A stretch of 64,000 nt of DNA, taken from Mesorhizobium sp. Pch-S (GTDB taxonomy: Bacteria; Pseudomonadota; Alphaproteobacteria; Rhizobiales; Rhizobiaceae). The translations under genes were made by a program, and so were the position numbers. The notes beneath the pieces are model-generated. The model saw only the letters and a program-made list of their open reading frames with translations. It did no database searches and was not told the DNA's origin. This document shows positions 9,188 to 17,637 of this stretch, in pieces (position 1 is the stretch's first letter; each line of letters begins with the position of its first letter). The DNA lies in assembly GCF_004136315.1 (NCBI RefSeq), contig NZ_CP029562.1:3929501-3993500 (forward strand), in the 5' to 3' direction.

Positions 9188-9576
9188 AGGCCTGTTGCGC
9201 CCCGGCGCAAAGCGGTGACCTCGATCTCGATCTTCATTTCCGGCTTGTTGAGCAGGCAGGTGATCATGGTTGCGGCCGGGCGGATGTCGCCGAAATATTC
9301 GCCGAGGATGGGGAAGACCTTGTCCACGTCGTTCTGGTCGGTGATGTAATAGTTTGCGCGCACGACATCGGCCAGTTCGAAGCCGCCTTCCTTCAGCGCC
9401 TTGGTGATGGTCTGCATGCAATTGCGCGTCTGCGCTTCGACTCCCTCTGGCATGCTCATGGTGGTGTAGTCGTAACCCGTGGTGCCGGCGACAAAACACC
9501 AGTCACCCTGCACGACGGCACGAGAATAGCCTGCCGTCTTTTCGAAGGGCGAGCCGGTCGAGATCAGTCTGCGCAT
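9184..9576 (-). CDS. RidA family protein (reactive intermediate/imine deaminase-like)
   Basis: 130 residues from ATG at 9576, chosen for the strong GGGAGG site just upstream. YjgF/YER057c/UK114 fold: RAVVQGDWCFVAGTTGYDY, QTRNCMQTITKALKEGG, DVVRANYYITD and the closing KIEIEVTALRRG. Archetypal RidA hydrolyses enamine/imine intermediates using a conserved Arg; here the equivalent region reads VRANYYITDQND, so this may be one of the RidA-like subgroups (Rid4-7). It lies between a VOC gene and two secreted paralogs. The first ~46 bases are duplicated at 10545-10590. Confidence 0.85.
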   Translation of the reverse strand: MRRLISTGSPFEKTAGYSRAVVQGDWCFVAGTTGYDYTTMSMPEGVEAQTRNCMQTITKALKEGGFELADVVRANYYITDQNDVDKVFPILGEYFGDIRPAATMITCLLNKPEMKIEIEVTALRRGATGL

Positions 9577-9606
9577 CGATAATCCTCCCGAGCGCCGCAA
9601 CGGGCG

Positions 9607-10593
9607 CTATTGCGGTTGCTGGAATGCCTTCTTCAAGGCTTCCCTCATCTCCTCCGGCCAGTCCTTGAGTGCCGGCCAGGCATTCGGTTCCGGCTTGTCG
9701 GTCTGCTGGGCGAAATAGAGCGCCTGGTTCTTGACGTCGACCGCCATGAAGCCGTCGCTGCCGCCGCAGGCATGCGGCACGCAGCCGCTGGCGTAGAAAG
9801 CCCCGGACGGGGTCTTTTCCGTGCCGCCGCCAACCAGAAGGCTGGTCGCGACATTGCCCATCTGGTCACCGAGCAGCTTCTCGGCCGCCTTGTAGACGGC
9901 CTCGTTGTGGAAGGCGTCGATGATGTTCTGGTATTTCGACGGATCGACGTCGTTCCAGCCGGTGTTGGGCTGCGGCTTGTAGGTCAGCCGACCTGCGACC
10001 TGCAGACCGTCCTGCGGCGACCACTGCAAAGCGTTATTGGAGTCGCCAGGCATGAGATAGGGCACGAAATAAATGGCGTTTTCTGCGACGGCAGCGGGCG
10101 GTGCGCCGCAGTCGTCCTGATCTACCCGCACGCTTTGCAGCGTGGCGCTGCCTTCCGGTTTCCACGCGATTATGGTCGCGGGACCACACTGATTGCCGCC
10201 CGATCCGACATTGAACAGTGCGACATCGATGCCGCCGACCTTCGCGATCCGGTCGAAGCCGACATAATAGTCGCGGGCAATTTCCTTGCCGTCATAGGCC
10301 AGGATCTTATCTTCTTCCGGTTGCTCGACGATGGTGAAGGTGCCGTCTGCGAAGGGGACCGGTGCCGATTTCTCATCGCCATCCACGGCTGCTGGCGCGC
10401 CGGTGTCAGGGGAACTGGCGGCCGGAGCATCCTGCGGGGCAGGAGCCTGATCTTGCGCGAGGGCAACTCCAGCCGCGCCGATCGAAAGAAACCCCAACAT
10501 CAGAAGGCATGGCATCGACTTTGTTACGACTGAGCGCGAACAAGCTGCCATCTTCTCGAAAAGCGAGCCGATCGAGATCTGTCTGGGCATCAT
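9607..10593 (-). CDS. secreted hypothetical protein, tandem paralog B with RidA-derived N-terminus
   Basis: 328 residues (ATG at 10593 overlaps the stop of the upstream paralog as ATGA; 10590 is an alternative). The N-terminus MPRQISIGSLFEKMAACSRS matches the RidA start MRRLISTGSPFEKTAGYSRA. It is followed by a normal signal peptide (MPCLLMLGFLSIGAAGVALA) and then an Ala/Pro-rich linker. The mature part (VPFADGTFTIVEQPEEDKIL onward) is homologous to the neighbour at 10590-11441, sharing the IARDxYVxFxRIAKxGxIDVALF block, the NEAVYxAAEKLLGDQ block and a DWP-rich C-terminus. The function is not recognised; it is probably periplasmic. The RidA-like leader probably sits ahead of the true signal peptide, and the real start may be the internal ATG at MPCLL. 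Confidence 0.75.
   Translation of the reverse strand: MMPRQISIGSLFEKMAACSRSVVTKSMPCLLMLGFLSIGAAGVALAQDQAPAPQDAPAASSPDTGAPAAVDGDEKSAPVPFADGTFTIVEQPEEDKILAYDGKEIARDYYVGFDRIAKVGGIDVALFNVGSGGNQCGPATIIAWKPEGSATLQSVRVDQDDCGAPPAAVAENAIYFVPYLMPGDSNNALQWSPQDGLQVAGRLTYKPQPNTGWNDVDPSKYQNIIDAFHNEAVYKAAEKLLGDQMGNVATSLLVGGGTEKTPSGAFYASGCVPHACGGSDGFMAVDVKNQALYFAQQTDKPEPNAWPALKDWPEEMREALKKAFQQPQ
10545..10590 (-). repeat. duplicated fragment of the ridA-like 5' end
   Basis: About 46 bases here align with 9531-9576 (the first codons of the RidA-like gene) with roughly eight mismatches, for example shared GCGAGCCG, TCGAGATC and CTGCC blocks in the same order. It sits exactly between the two secreted paralogs, at the position ridA holds after the second paralog. 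A tandem duplication of one paralog plus the start of ridA explains both facts. Confidence 0.7.
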
Positions 10594-11441
10594 TGGTTCT
10601 CCAAGCCGGCCTTTTCCAACTCTTCTTCGACTTCTTGTGGCCAGTCCTTCAGCGTCGGCCATGTCCGCAATTCGGATTCGTCGCTCTTCCAGGCGATATA
10701 AAGTTTTCTGTTCTTCGCATCGACCGCCATGAAGGCACGGCCCATAGAGGATAAATGTGGCTTGTTGCCGTCGCCATAAAAGATGCCGGATCGGGTTTTT
10801 TGGGCTTTTGTGGTGATCGCCAGGCTGTCCGCCACATCACGCAACTGATCGCCGAGTAGCTTTTCGGCAGCCCGATAAACGGCCTCATTGTTGAAGGCGT
10901 GTATGATGCCACGGTCGCCAGATAACTCGAAATCGTCCCAACTCGTGCCGGGCTCCGGTATGAAGCTTATCCGTGCCCCGGTCCGCAGGCCGTCTTCCGG
11001 CGTCCAAAACAAGAGATTCTTGGGATCGTCCGGCATGATGGAGGGGATGAAATAGATAGCATAGTCGCCGACAGCCATGGACAGTTGGCCGCACTCGTCC
11101 TTGTCCGCCATCGCGCTCTGAAGTTCGGTTGCGCCTTGCGGCTTCCAAAGGATTAGCGGTTTGTCCTCACATCCAACGCCGCCATTTCCCAGATAGAATA
11201 GCGCGACATCAATGTCCCCGATCTTGGCGATCCGGTTGAACGAAACGTAAGCGTCCCGTGCGATTTCCTTGCCTTCATAGGTAAGGACCGTATTCTTTTC
11301 CGCTTCCTCATCATTGCCTGTGGTAATGGTAAAAGTGCCGCCGGCAAATGGAACAGGGGCCGGTTGTTGCTCTGCAAAAGCAAGGCCGCCCGCGCCGACC
11401 AGGAACAGGCCTGCGCTCAGAAGGCGTGGAAACAGTCTCAT
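10590..11441 (-). CDS. secreted hypothetical protein, tandem paralog A
   Basis: 283 residues from ATG at 11441 (another ATG at 11453). It begins with a clear signal peptide, MRLFPRLLSAGLFLVGAGGL ending AFA before EQQPAP. The mature domain is homologous to the next gene: VPFAGGTFTITTGNDEE, IARDAYVSFNRIAKIGDIDVALF, IYFIPSIMPDDPKNLLFWTPEDGL, NEAVYRAAEKLLGDQL, and FMAVDAKNRKLYIAW. No family was recognised. Predicted periplasmic or secreted. It is first of a minus-strand run A, B, RidA-like, VOC with overlapping or short junctions, so all four may be one transcript. Confidence 0.75.
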   Translation of the reverse strand: MRLFPRLLSAGLFLVGAGGLAFAEQQPAPVPFAGGTFTITTGNDEEAEKNTVLTYEGKEIARDAYVSFNRIAKIGDIDVALFYLGNGGVGCEDKPLILWKPQGATELQSAMADKDECGQLSMAVGDYAIYFIPSIMPDDPKNLLFWTPEDGLRTGARISFIPEPGTSWDDFELSGDRGIIHAFNNEAVYRAAEKLLGDQLRDVADSLAITTKAQKTRSGIFYGDGNKPHLSSMGRAFMAVDAKNRKLYIAWKSDESELRTWPTLKDWPQEVEEELEKAGLENQ

Positions 11442-11564
11442 GGCAGCCCCCATTGTCGCGGCCGCAATCATCCCGATGCCGTCGTCGCGCAGGCAGACGA
11501 TCATGATTCTGCTCGAAACGAAAGGGTTGGCGAAGCCTGCCGGAGCATCGCCCCGGCTACGGCG

Positions 11565-12170
11565 TCAGGCCCAGGGGCGTTGCTCTGCGTTGCGCTTTTC
11601 GAAGCTGGCGATGGCGTTGGATTTCTCCATCGTCAGGCCAATGTCGTCGAGGCCGTTGAGCAGGCAGTGACGCTTGAAATCGTCGAGGTCGAAGGTGACG
11701 ACGCCGCCGTCAGGGCCGCGGATTTCCTTGGCTTCGAGGTCGACCGAAAGCGTGGCGTTGGCGCCGCGCTCGGCGTCGTCCATCAGCTTGTCGAGATCTT
11801 CCTGGCTGACGGTGATAGGCAGAATGCCGTTCTTGAAGCAGTTGTTGTAGAAGATGTCGGCAAAAGACGTCGAAATCACGCAGCGGATGCCGAAGTCGAG
11901 CAGCGCCCACGGGGCATGCTCGCGGCTGGAGCCGCAGCCGAAATTGTCGCCGGCAACCAGGATCTGGGCCTTGCGGTAGGCCGGCTTGTTCAACACGAAA
12001 TCCGGGTTCTCGGAACCATCTTCATTGAAGCGCATCTCGGCAAAAAGTCCCTTGCCAAGTCCGGTGCGCTTGATCGTCTTGAGATAATCCTTCGGGATGA
12101 TCATGTCGGTGTCGACATTGACGATCGGCAGGGGGGCGGCGACGCCGGTGAGCTTGGTGAACTTGTCCAT
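11565..12170 (-). CDS. leuD: 3-isopropylmalate dehydratase small subunit
   Basis: 201 residues, the standard LeuD length. It is the swivelling small subunit that pairs with LeuC to isomerise 2- to 3-isopropylmalate. Family blocks are [20 protein letters not shown] at the N-terminus, [20 protein letters not shown] in the middle and [17 protein letters not shown] after it. leuC is not in the window; leuB is at 3797-4897 on the same strand. Confidence 0.97.
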   Translation of the reverse strand: MDKFTKLTGVAAPLPIVNVDTDMIIPKDYLKTIKRTGLGKGLFAEMRFNEDGSENPDFVLNKPAYRKAQILVAGDNFGCGSSREHAPWALLDFGIRCVISTSFADIFYNNCFKNGILPITVSQEDLDKLMDDAERGANATLSVDLEAKEIRGPDGGVVTFDLDDFKRHCLLNGLDDIGLTMEKSNAIASFEKRNAEQRPWA

Positions 12171-12345
12171 GGCTTTTGCCCGTCTTGGGAGTTTGCTGGC
12201 ATCGCTTTACACAAGGAGACAAGCAAATGAAAGGCGACAGTTGCCGCATCATTGATGCCAGTCAGGGCTCGATGAGCCAAAACGAGTAAGGTTCCGGCCC
12301 CCGCGAGGCTTGACCTGATGCTCCAAGCAACGTTCATGATCGCTC

Positions 12346-14757
12346 ATGGCGAGCGGGAATCAGCAGCGAGCGGCAGAAACCGGGCAGGCAAACGGCCTGC
12401 TTGGGCACTATCGGCCGATCGATGGCGTCGTCGACGAGATGGTCGATGCGTCGGGCAATCCGCGTCCGCTATGGAGACAGTTCATTGCATCGCTGGAGGC
12501 GCTCGGTCCAGAAAAGCTGACGCAGCGCTTCGCCAGGGCAGACCAGTATCTGCGCGATGCCGGTGTCTATTACCGTGTCTACGACAATGCCGGCGCCAAT
12601 GAGCGCGCCTGGCCGCCGGCGCATGTGCCGCTGCTGATCGATGAGAAGGAGTGGTCGGCGATCAGCGCTGGCCTGATCCAGCGGGCGGACCTGTTCGAGC
12701 GGATCGCCGCCGATATCTACGGGCCAAACCGGCTGGTGGAAGCTGGATTGCTGCCGCCCGGCCTGATCGCAGGCAGCCCGGAATATCTGCGGCCATTGGC
12801 GGGAGCGACTCCGGCCGGCGGGCATTTCCTGCATTTCTGCGCCTTCGAGCTCGGCCGTGGTCCGGACGGGCGCTGGTGGGTGCTGGGCGATCGCATGCAG
12901 GCGCCATCCGGCGCCGGCTTCGCGTTGGAAAACCGTGTGGCCACCACACGGGCATTGTCTGAGCTTTACGGCGAACTGCACGTGCATCGGCTGGCCGGAT
13001 TTTTCCGGCGTTTCCGGGATGCCCTGAATTCCTCGGCGGCAGCTTCGCGTGGGCGTGTCGCCATCCTGACGCCAGGGCCGCTCAACGAGACCTATTACGA
13101 ACACGCCTATATCGCGCGCTATCTCGGCATCATGCTTCTCGAGGGCGAGGACCTCGTCGTCTCCAAGGGGCGGCTGATGGTTCGTACCGTAGCCGGCCTG
13201 GTGCCGATCTCGGTGTTGTGGAGACGCCTCGACGCCGCCTTCGCCGATCCGCTGGAATTGCGGACGGATTCGCAGATCGGTACGCCTGGGCTGGTCGAGG
13301 TGGTTCGCCAGGGTGCGGTTACGTCAGTGAACGGTCTGGGTTCGGGATTGCTCGAAACGCGCGCCTTGCTCGCTTTCCTGCCGCGGATCAGTCAGGAACT
13401 GTGCAAGGAAGATCTGCTTCTGCCCGGTGTCGCGACCTGGTGGTGCGGGCAGGAAGCCGAACGCGAGCATGTGCTGGCCAATCTCGATGGAATGATCGTC
13501 GGTCCGGCGCTGTCGACGCGCCTGGCCTTCGAGGACGATGGAGCCAGCGTTCTGGGTGCTTCGCTGTCCGCGGAGGCGCGGGCTGATCTGGTGACGAGCA
13601 TCGAAGCCAACGGCAGCGCCTTCGTCGGGCAGGAAGCAGTGACGTTATCGACGACACCCGTCTATGTCGACGGGCGGCTGGAGCCGCGCCCGGCCAGCCT
13701 CCGTGTCTATCTGGCGCGCACTGCGGACGGTTGGGCGGTGATGCCGGGTGGTTTCGCACGGGTCGGCTTTTCGCTTGATCCGACGGCGATCGCCATGCAG
13801 CGCGGCGGCCAGGCGGCCGATGTCTGGGTGGTCAGCGACAGGCCGGTGGAGCGCGAGACATTGTTCCCGCGTGACAGCGAGGGCTTCGACCGCACCGTTC
13901 CCGGCAGCCTGCCGAGCCGGGCGGCGGAAAACCTGATGTGGCTCGGCCGCTACATCGAGCGCGCCGAAGACACTGCGCGCATCCTGCGCGCCTATCACGT
14001 GCGCCTGGCCGAGACCTCTGATCCGGCCATGCCGCTGCTGGCGGAACTGCGCGCTTATCTAGATCCGCTTGGCATCGATGTCACCGATCCGGTGCCGCAA
14101 GGCCTGCTCGACATGATGGACAGCGCCGTCTACAGCGCGGGGCAGGTGCGCGACCGGTTCTCGCCGGACGGCTGGCTGGCGCTCAAGGATCTCTCGAAGA
14201 CGTTGCATCTGTTCGAAACGACAGTCTCGCGCGGCGACGATGCCACGCGCGCCATGACGGTGATCCTGCGCAAACTGGCCGGGTTTTCGGGGCTCCTGCA
14301 CGAGAACATGTACCGCTTCACCGGTTGGCGCTTCCTGGAGATCGGGCGGCGCCTCGAGCGCGGTGTCCAGACGGCACGCGTGCTGGCACGGTTGACACGC
14401 GCGGATGCGCCGGAAGGCGCGCTCGACATGATGCTGGAGATCGGCGACAGCGTGATGACCCATCGCAGGCAGTACCCGGTGCAGGCGGGACGCAGCACGG
14501 TTGTCGATCTGCTGGTGCTGGATCCGCTCAATCCACGATCGATCTTTTTCCAGGTCGAGCGTCTCAAGACGGAAATCGGGCTGCTGCCGGGCGAAAACGG
14601 TGCCGGGCATCTGTCGCCCGCGGCCAAGGATATCCTCAAGCTCAACACCGCGCTCGCGGTCAAGGAGCCGTCGGACATGACGGCCTCGGCACTCAATGCC
14701 CTGGCGGATGAGATTGGTGGGCTCTACACCAGCCTTGCCAAGGCGTATTTCAGCTGA
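12346..14757 (+). CDS. circularly permuted type 2 ATP-grasp / alpha-E domain fusion protein
   Basis: 803 residues. Residues about 25-480 correspond to the circularly permuted ATP-grasp domain (old DUF404/DUF407): LLGHYRPIDGVVDEMVD, RFARADQYLRDAGVYYRVY, TPGPLNETYYEHAYIARYLG. Residues about 500-800 are the helical alpha-E domain (DUF403): RAAENLMWLGRYIERAEDTA, the WRFLEIGRRLERGVQTARV segment and the DPLNPRSIFFQ block. In many bacteria these are two genes; here they are one. Comparative genomics has proposed peptide-ligase systems from this combination with a transglutaminase, but the product is unknown. Overlapping control with the gene 8 bases downstream is likely. The start has no strong ribosome-binding site. 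Confidence 0.88.
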   Translation: MASGNQQRAAETGQANGLLGHYRPIDGVVDEMVDASGNPRPLWRQFIASLEALGPEKLTQRFARADQYLRDAGVYYRVYDNAGANERAWPPAHVPLLIDEKEWSAISAGLIQRADLFERIAADIYGPNRLVEAGLLPPGLIAGSPEYLRPLAGATPAGGHFLHFCAFELGRGPDGRWWVLGDRMQAPSGAGFALENRVATTRALSELYGELHVHRLAGFFRRFRDALNSSAAASRGRVAILTPGPLNETYYEHAYIARYLGIMLLEGEDLVVSKGRLMVRTVAGLVPISVLWRRLDAAFADPLELRTDSQIGTPGLVEVVRQGAVTSVNGLGSGLLETRALLAFLPRISQELCKEDLLLPGVATWWCGQEAEREHVLANLDGMIVGPALSTRLAFEDDGASVLGASLSAEARADLVTSIEANGSAFVGQEAVTLSTTPVYVDGRLEPRPASLRVYLARTADGWAVMPGGFARVGFSLDPTAIAMQRGGQAADVWVVSDRPVERETLFPRDSEGFDRTVPGSLPSRAAENLMWLGRYIERAEDTARILRAYHVRLAETSDPAMPLLAELRAYLDPLGIDVTDPVPQGLLDMMDSAVYSAGQVRDRFSPDGWLALKDLSKTLHLFETTVSRGDDATRAMTVILRKLAGFSGLLHENMYRFTGWRFLEIGRRLERGVQTARVLARLTRADAPEGALDMMLEIGDSVMTHRRQYPVQAGRSTVVDLLVLDPLNPRSIFFQVERLKTEIGLLPGENGAGHLSPAAKDILKLNTALAVKEPSDMTASALNALADEIGGLYTSLAKAYFS

Positions 14758-14765
14758 GGCGCCCC

Positions 14766-15638
14766 ATGCTATACGACATCCGCCTCAACCTGCACTACGA
14801 CTACGAGACCGCCGTCGGTGGCGGACGCCACCTTGTGCGGGTACTGCCGGCCAATCTTGGCGGTGAGCAGCGTGTCGTGGCGGCATCGCTGTCCTTCGCG
14901 CCCACGCCCGGCGAACGGTCGGATTTCCATGATTTCTTCGGTTCGAACGTAACCTCGATCGCGTTTCGCGAGGCGCACCGGACACTCGACGTGCGCATGA
15001 GCGCACGCGTCTCCGTCACGCGGCCGGAAATCGGCCTCGACGTGTCGCCTGATGTTGTCGGGCTTGCCCGTGAAATCGCCGACGTGCGATCGCTCCAGCC
15101 CGATTCACCGCATCATTTTCTTGCCCCCACCGATTTTGCCGATCTCGATTCCGCCATCACCGCCTATGCCCGCGAGAGCGGCACTGGTTCCGTGGCGGCG
15201 ATCGCGACGGGAATCTGTAACCGCATCCGGCGTGATTTCACCTATGACGGCACCGCAACCGACGTGCAGACGCGTGCCTCCGATGCCTTCGCGCTGAAGC
15301 GCGGCGTCTGCCAGGACTTCTCGCACGTCATGATTTCCGGCCTGCGCGGGCTGGGCATTCCTGCCGGCTATGTCAGCGGTTTCCTGCGCACCATTCCGCC
15401 CGCCGGACAGGAGCGGCTGGAAGGCGCGGATGCCATGCATGCGTGGGTTCGGGTGTGGTGCGGACGCGAGGCTGGCTGGCAGGAATTCGATCCGACCAAC
15501 GGCATGCGGGCTTCCAACGACCATATCACGGTCGGTTATGGCCGCGATTATGGCGACGTGGCGCCGATCGTCGGCGTGCTCAAGACCGCCGGCGGGCAGG
15601 CCGGCGCGCAGGCCGTGGATGTCGTTCCGGTAGCCTGA
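14766..15638 (+). CDS. transglutaminase family protein
   Basis: 290 residues, 8 bases after the ATP-grasp/alpha-E gene. The N-terminal beta domain begins MLYDIRLNLHYDYETAVGGG, typical of bacterial transglutaminase-like proteins. The papain-like core has the catalytic Cys in LKRGVCQDFSHVMISGLRGL, His in GADAMHAWVRVWC and Asp in GWQEFDPTNGM. It ends with the usual GRDYGDVAPIVGV segment. Proteins of this kind are cytoplasmic peptidase/transpeptidase-like enzymes that travel with CP-ATP-grasp and alpha-E proteins. The substrate is not known. Confidence 0.9.
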   Translation: MLYDIRLNLHYDYETAVGGGRHLVRVLPANLGGEQRVVAASLSFAPTPGERSDFHDFFGSNVTSIAFREAHRTLDVRMSARVSVTRPEIGLDVSPDVVGLAREIADVRSLQPDSPHHFLAPTDFADLDSAITAYARESGTGSVAAIATGICNRIRRDFTYDGTATDVQTRASDAFALKRGVCQDFSHVMISGLRGLGIPAGYVSGFLRTIPPAGQERLEGADAMHAWVRVWCGREAGWQEFDPTNGMRASNDHITVGYGRDYGDVAPIVGVLKTAGGQAGAQAVDVVPVA

Positions 15639-15660
15639 GTCCGTCGCTGCGGACATCCGC

Positions 15661-15800
15661 AAAAATCGCAGATTTTTTATCGACGTGGTGTCGGGAAGCG
15701 CCTAACTCTTTCGTCCTTGAAGCAATTCCAGGAAAGATGCGTAGCGGCTTTCCGTCCGGTATTGCGTACAGCGTTTCCATGAAAAACGGAAACGCTCCGG
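15661..15800. repeat. palindromic repeat family 2 copy 1, with AT-rich hairpin in front
   Basis: At 15661-15677 AAAAATC and GATTTTT pair around a 3-base loop, a possible terminator for the transglutaminase operon. From 15721 a repeat begins GCAATTCCAGGAAAGATGCG and continues TAGCGGCTTTCCGTCCGG, ending in inverted AGCGTTTCC / GGAAACGCT arms near 15770-15797. The same two parts recur at 60776-60873 and, shortened, at 34223-34280. Confidence 0.75.
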
Positions 15801-15818
15801 AGACAGAAAGGGCCTTCC

Positions 15819-16193
15819 ATGCTTTACGCCGTTCTTTGTTACGCTTCCGAAGACGTCGTCGGTTCCTGGACCAAGGAACAGGACGATGCAGTCATGGGCA
15901 AGCTGCTCGACGTCCAGCAGAGATATGCGAATGCCGGCAAACTCGGCCCGGTGGCCCGTCTTTTGCCGACCACGGCGGCAACGACGCTGCGCAAGGTGAA
16001 AGGCGAATCCCTCGTCATCGACGGTCCGTTTGCCGAGACCAAGGAGCAGTTCCTCGGCTTCTACACGGTCGACGTCGAAAATCTCGATGAAGCCCTGCAG
16101 TTCGCGCGCGAACTTTCCGAGGTCAATCCCAGCGGCGGCTCCTATGAGATCCGCCCTGTTTCCATATTCAGTCCTGCAACGGTAAAATCATGA
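15819..16193 (+). CDS. YCII-related (DGPF domain) protein
   Basis: 124 residues from ATG at 15819 with AAAGG upstream. YCII fold with the signature LVIDGPFAETKEQFLGFYTV near residues 66-85, which gives the DGPF name, and an alpha/beta ending rich in the family pattern (SYEIRPVS). Its stop overlaps the start of the sigma factor gene (ATGA at 16190), so both are made together. DGPF proteins are the constant genomic partner of ECF42 sigma factors; their biochemical role is unsettled. Confidence 0.92.
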   Translation: MLYAVLCYASEDVVGSWTKEQDDAVMGKLLDVQQRYANAGKLGPVARLLPTTAATTLRKVKGESLVIDGPFAETKEQFLGFYTVDVENLDEALQFARELSEVNPSGGSYEIRPVSIFSPATVKS

Positions 16194-17461
16194 GCGACCT
16201 GTCCTGGATCAGCAATGTCATCAGCGCCGCGCGGCCTCAGGCCATGGGGGCGTTGCTACGCTACTTCCGTGATCTCGACACGGCGGAAGAAGCATTCCAG
16301 GACGCATGCCTGCGCGCATTGAAGAACTGGCCGCAAAACGGGCCGCCGCGCGATCCCGCCGCCTGGCTGATCTTCGTCGGCCGCAACAGCGGCATCGACG
16401 CCGTGCGCAAGAGAAGCAAACAGACGGCGATGCCGGACGAAGACCAGGTGTCGGATCTGGAGGACGCCGAGTCCGACATCGCCGAGCGGCTGGATGGCGC
16501 GCATTATCGCGACGATATCCTGCGGCTGCTGTTCATCTGCTGTCATCCTGACCTGCCGCCGACGCAGCAGATCGCGGTGGCGCTGCGTATCGTTTCCGGC
16601 CTTTCGGTCAAGCAGATCGCCCGCGCCTTCCTGGTGGGTGAAAGCGCCATGGAGCAGCGCATAACACGCGCCAAGGCGCGCATCGCAGATGCCGGTGTGC
16701 CGTTCGAAACGCCGGGCGCTGTCGAGCGGTCGGAACGGCTGGCCGCCGTCATGGCGATGGTCTACCTGGTCTTCAACGAAGGCTATTCCACCAACAGCGG
16801 CGAAGCGCAGGCACGGGAGCCCCTGTGCGAGGAGGCGATTCGGCTCGGCCGGCTGTTGCTCAGGCTGTTCCAGACGGAAGCGGAAGTGATGGGCCTCCTG
16901 GCGCTGATGCTGCTGCAGCATGCCCGTGCGCCGGCACGGTTCGATGGCAATGGCGAAATCGTGCTGCTCGAAGACCAGAACAGGGAACTCTGGAGCGGCA
17001 AGATGATCGAGGAGGGGCTGGCGCTCGTCGACAAGGCTTTGCGCCATCGCAAGCCCGGTCCCTACCAGGTGCAGGCGGCAATCGCGGCCCTGCATGCCCG
17101 TGCAGTGAAGGCCGAAGACACCGACTGGCAGGAGATCGACCTCCTCTACAGTCTGCTCGAACGCATGCAGCCGTCGCCGGTAGTGACGCTGAACCGTGCG
17201 GTGGCGGTCTCCAAGGTAAAGGGGCCGGAGGAGGCGCTCGCCATGATCGAACCGCTGGCCGAGCGGCTTTCCGGCTATTTCCATTTCTTCGGCCTGAAGG
17301 GCGGGTTGTTGATGAAGCTGGGCCGCAATGACGAGGCACGTGTTGCCTTCGACAGGGCAATCGCGCTTGCTAACACAGCTGCCGAGGCTGCGCATATCCG
17401 TATGCACATCGACCGGCTCAAGGCCGAGGCCGCGCAAGGCAAGTCCGAAAAAGCGGGCTAG
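16190..17461 (+). CDS. ECF42-type RNA polymerase sigma factor with C-terminal TPR-like domain
   Basis: 423 residues, long for an ECF sigma factor. Sigma2 is near residues 15-80 (RYFRDLDTAEEAFQDACLRA, WLIFVGRNSGIDAVRKR) and sigma4 near 115-170 (PPTQQIAVALRIVSGLSVKQ, then IARAFLVGESAMEQRITRAK). The remaining ~240 residues are helical and repeat-like (DUF6596/TPR: VYLVFNEGYSTNSG, LNRAVAVSKVKGPEEALAMI). This layout and the coupled DGPF gene define ECF42, a group with no anti-sigma factor in which the C-terminal extension is thought to control activity. Promoter targets usually include its own DGPF genes. Confidence 0.9.
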   Translation: MSDLSWISNVISAARPQAMGALLRYFRDLDTAEEAFQDACLRALKNWPQNGPPRDPAAWLIFVGRNSGIDAVRKRSKQTAMPDEDQVSDLEDAESDIAERLDGAHYRDDILRLLFICCHPDLPPTQQIAVALRIVSGLSVKQIARAFLVGESAMEQRITRAKARIADAGVPFETPGAVERSERLAAVMAMVYLVFNEGYSTNSGEAQAREPLCEEAIRLGRLLLRLFQTEAEVMGLLALMLLQHARAPARFDGNGEIVLLEDQNRELWSGKMIEEGLALVDKALRHRKPGPYQVQAAIAALHARAVKAEDTDWQEIDLLYSLLERMQPSPVVTLNRAVAVSKVKGPEEALAMIEPLAERLSGYFHFFGLKGGLLMKLGRNDEARVAFDRAIALANTAAEAAHIRMHIDRLKAEAAQGKSEKAG

Positions 17462-17637
17462 GCGGATCGCCTTCCTTCTCACTGGATCAACGGCGAACAC
17501 TGCCGGCTTGGACCATGCCGGGGTGGCGGATCTGGCGCGAAACGGGTAATGCCACGCCAAAGACCTGCCTGGTGAGCGGCGGGGTGGCGGACGGCAATGG
17601 CTGTCGCCATATCAGCACAAATTCGAAAGGGAAGACG

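Noticed and set aside
16190..17461. SigJ/ECF41-type sigma factor
   Set aside because: ECF41 has a SnoaL-like C-terminal domain; this protein has a long helical repeat extension and a DGPF partner, which fit ECF42.
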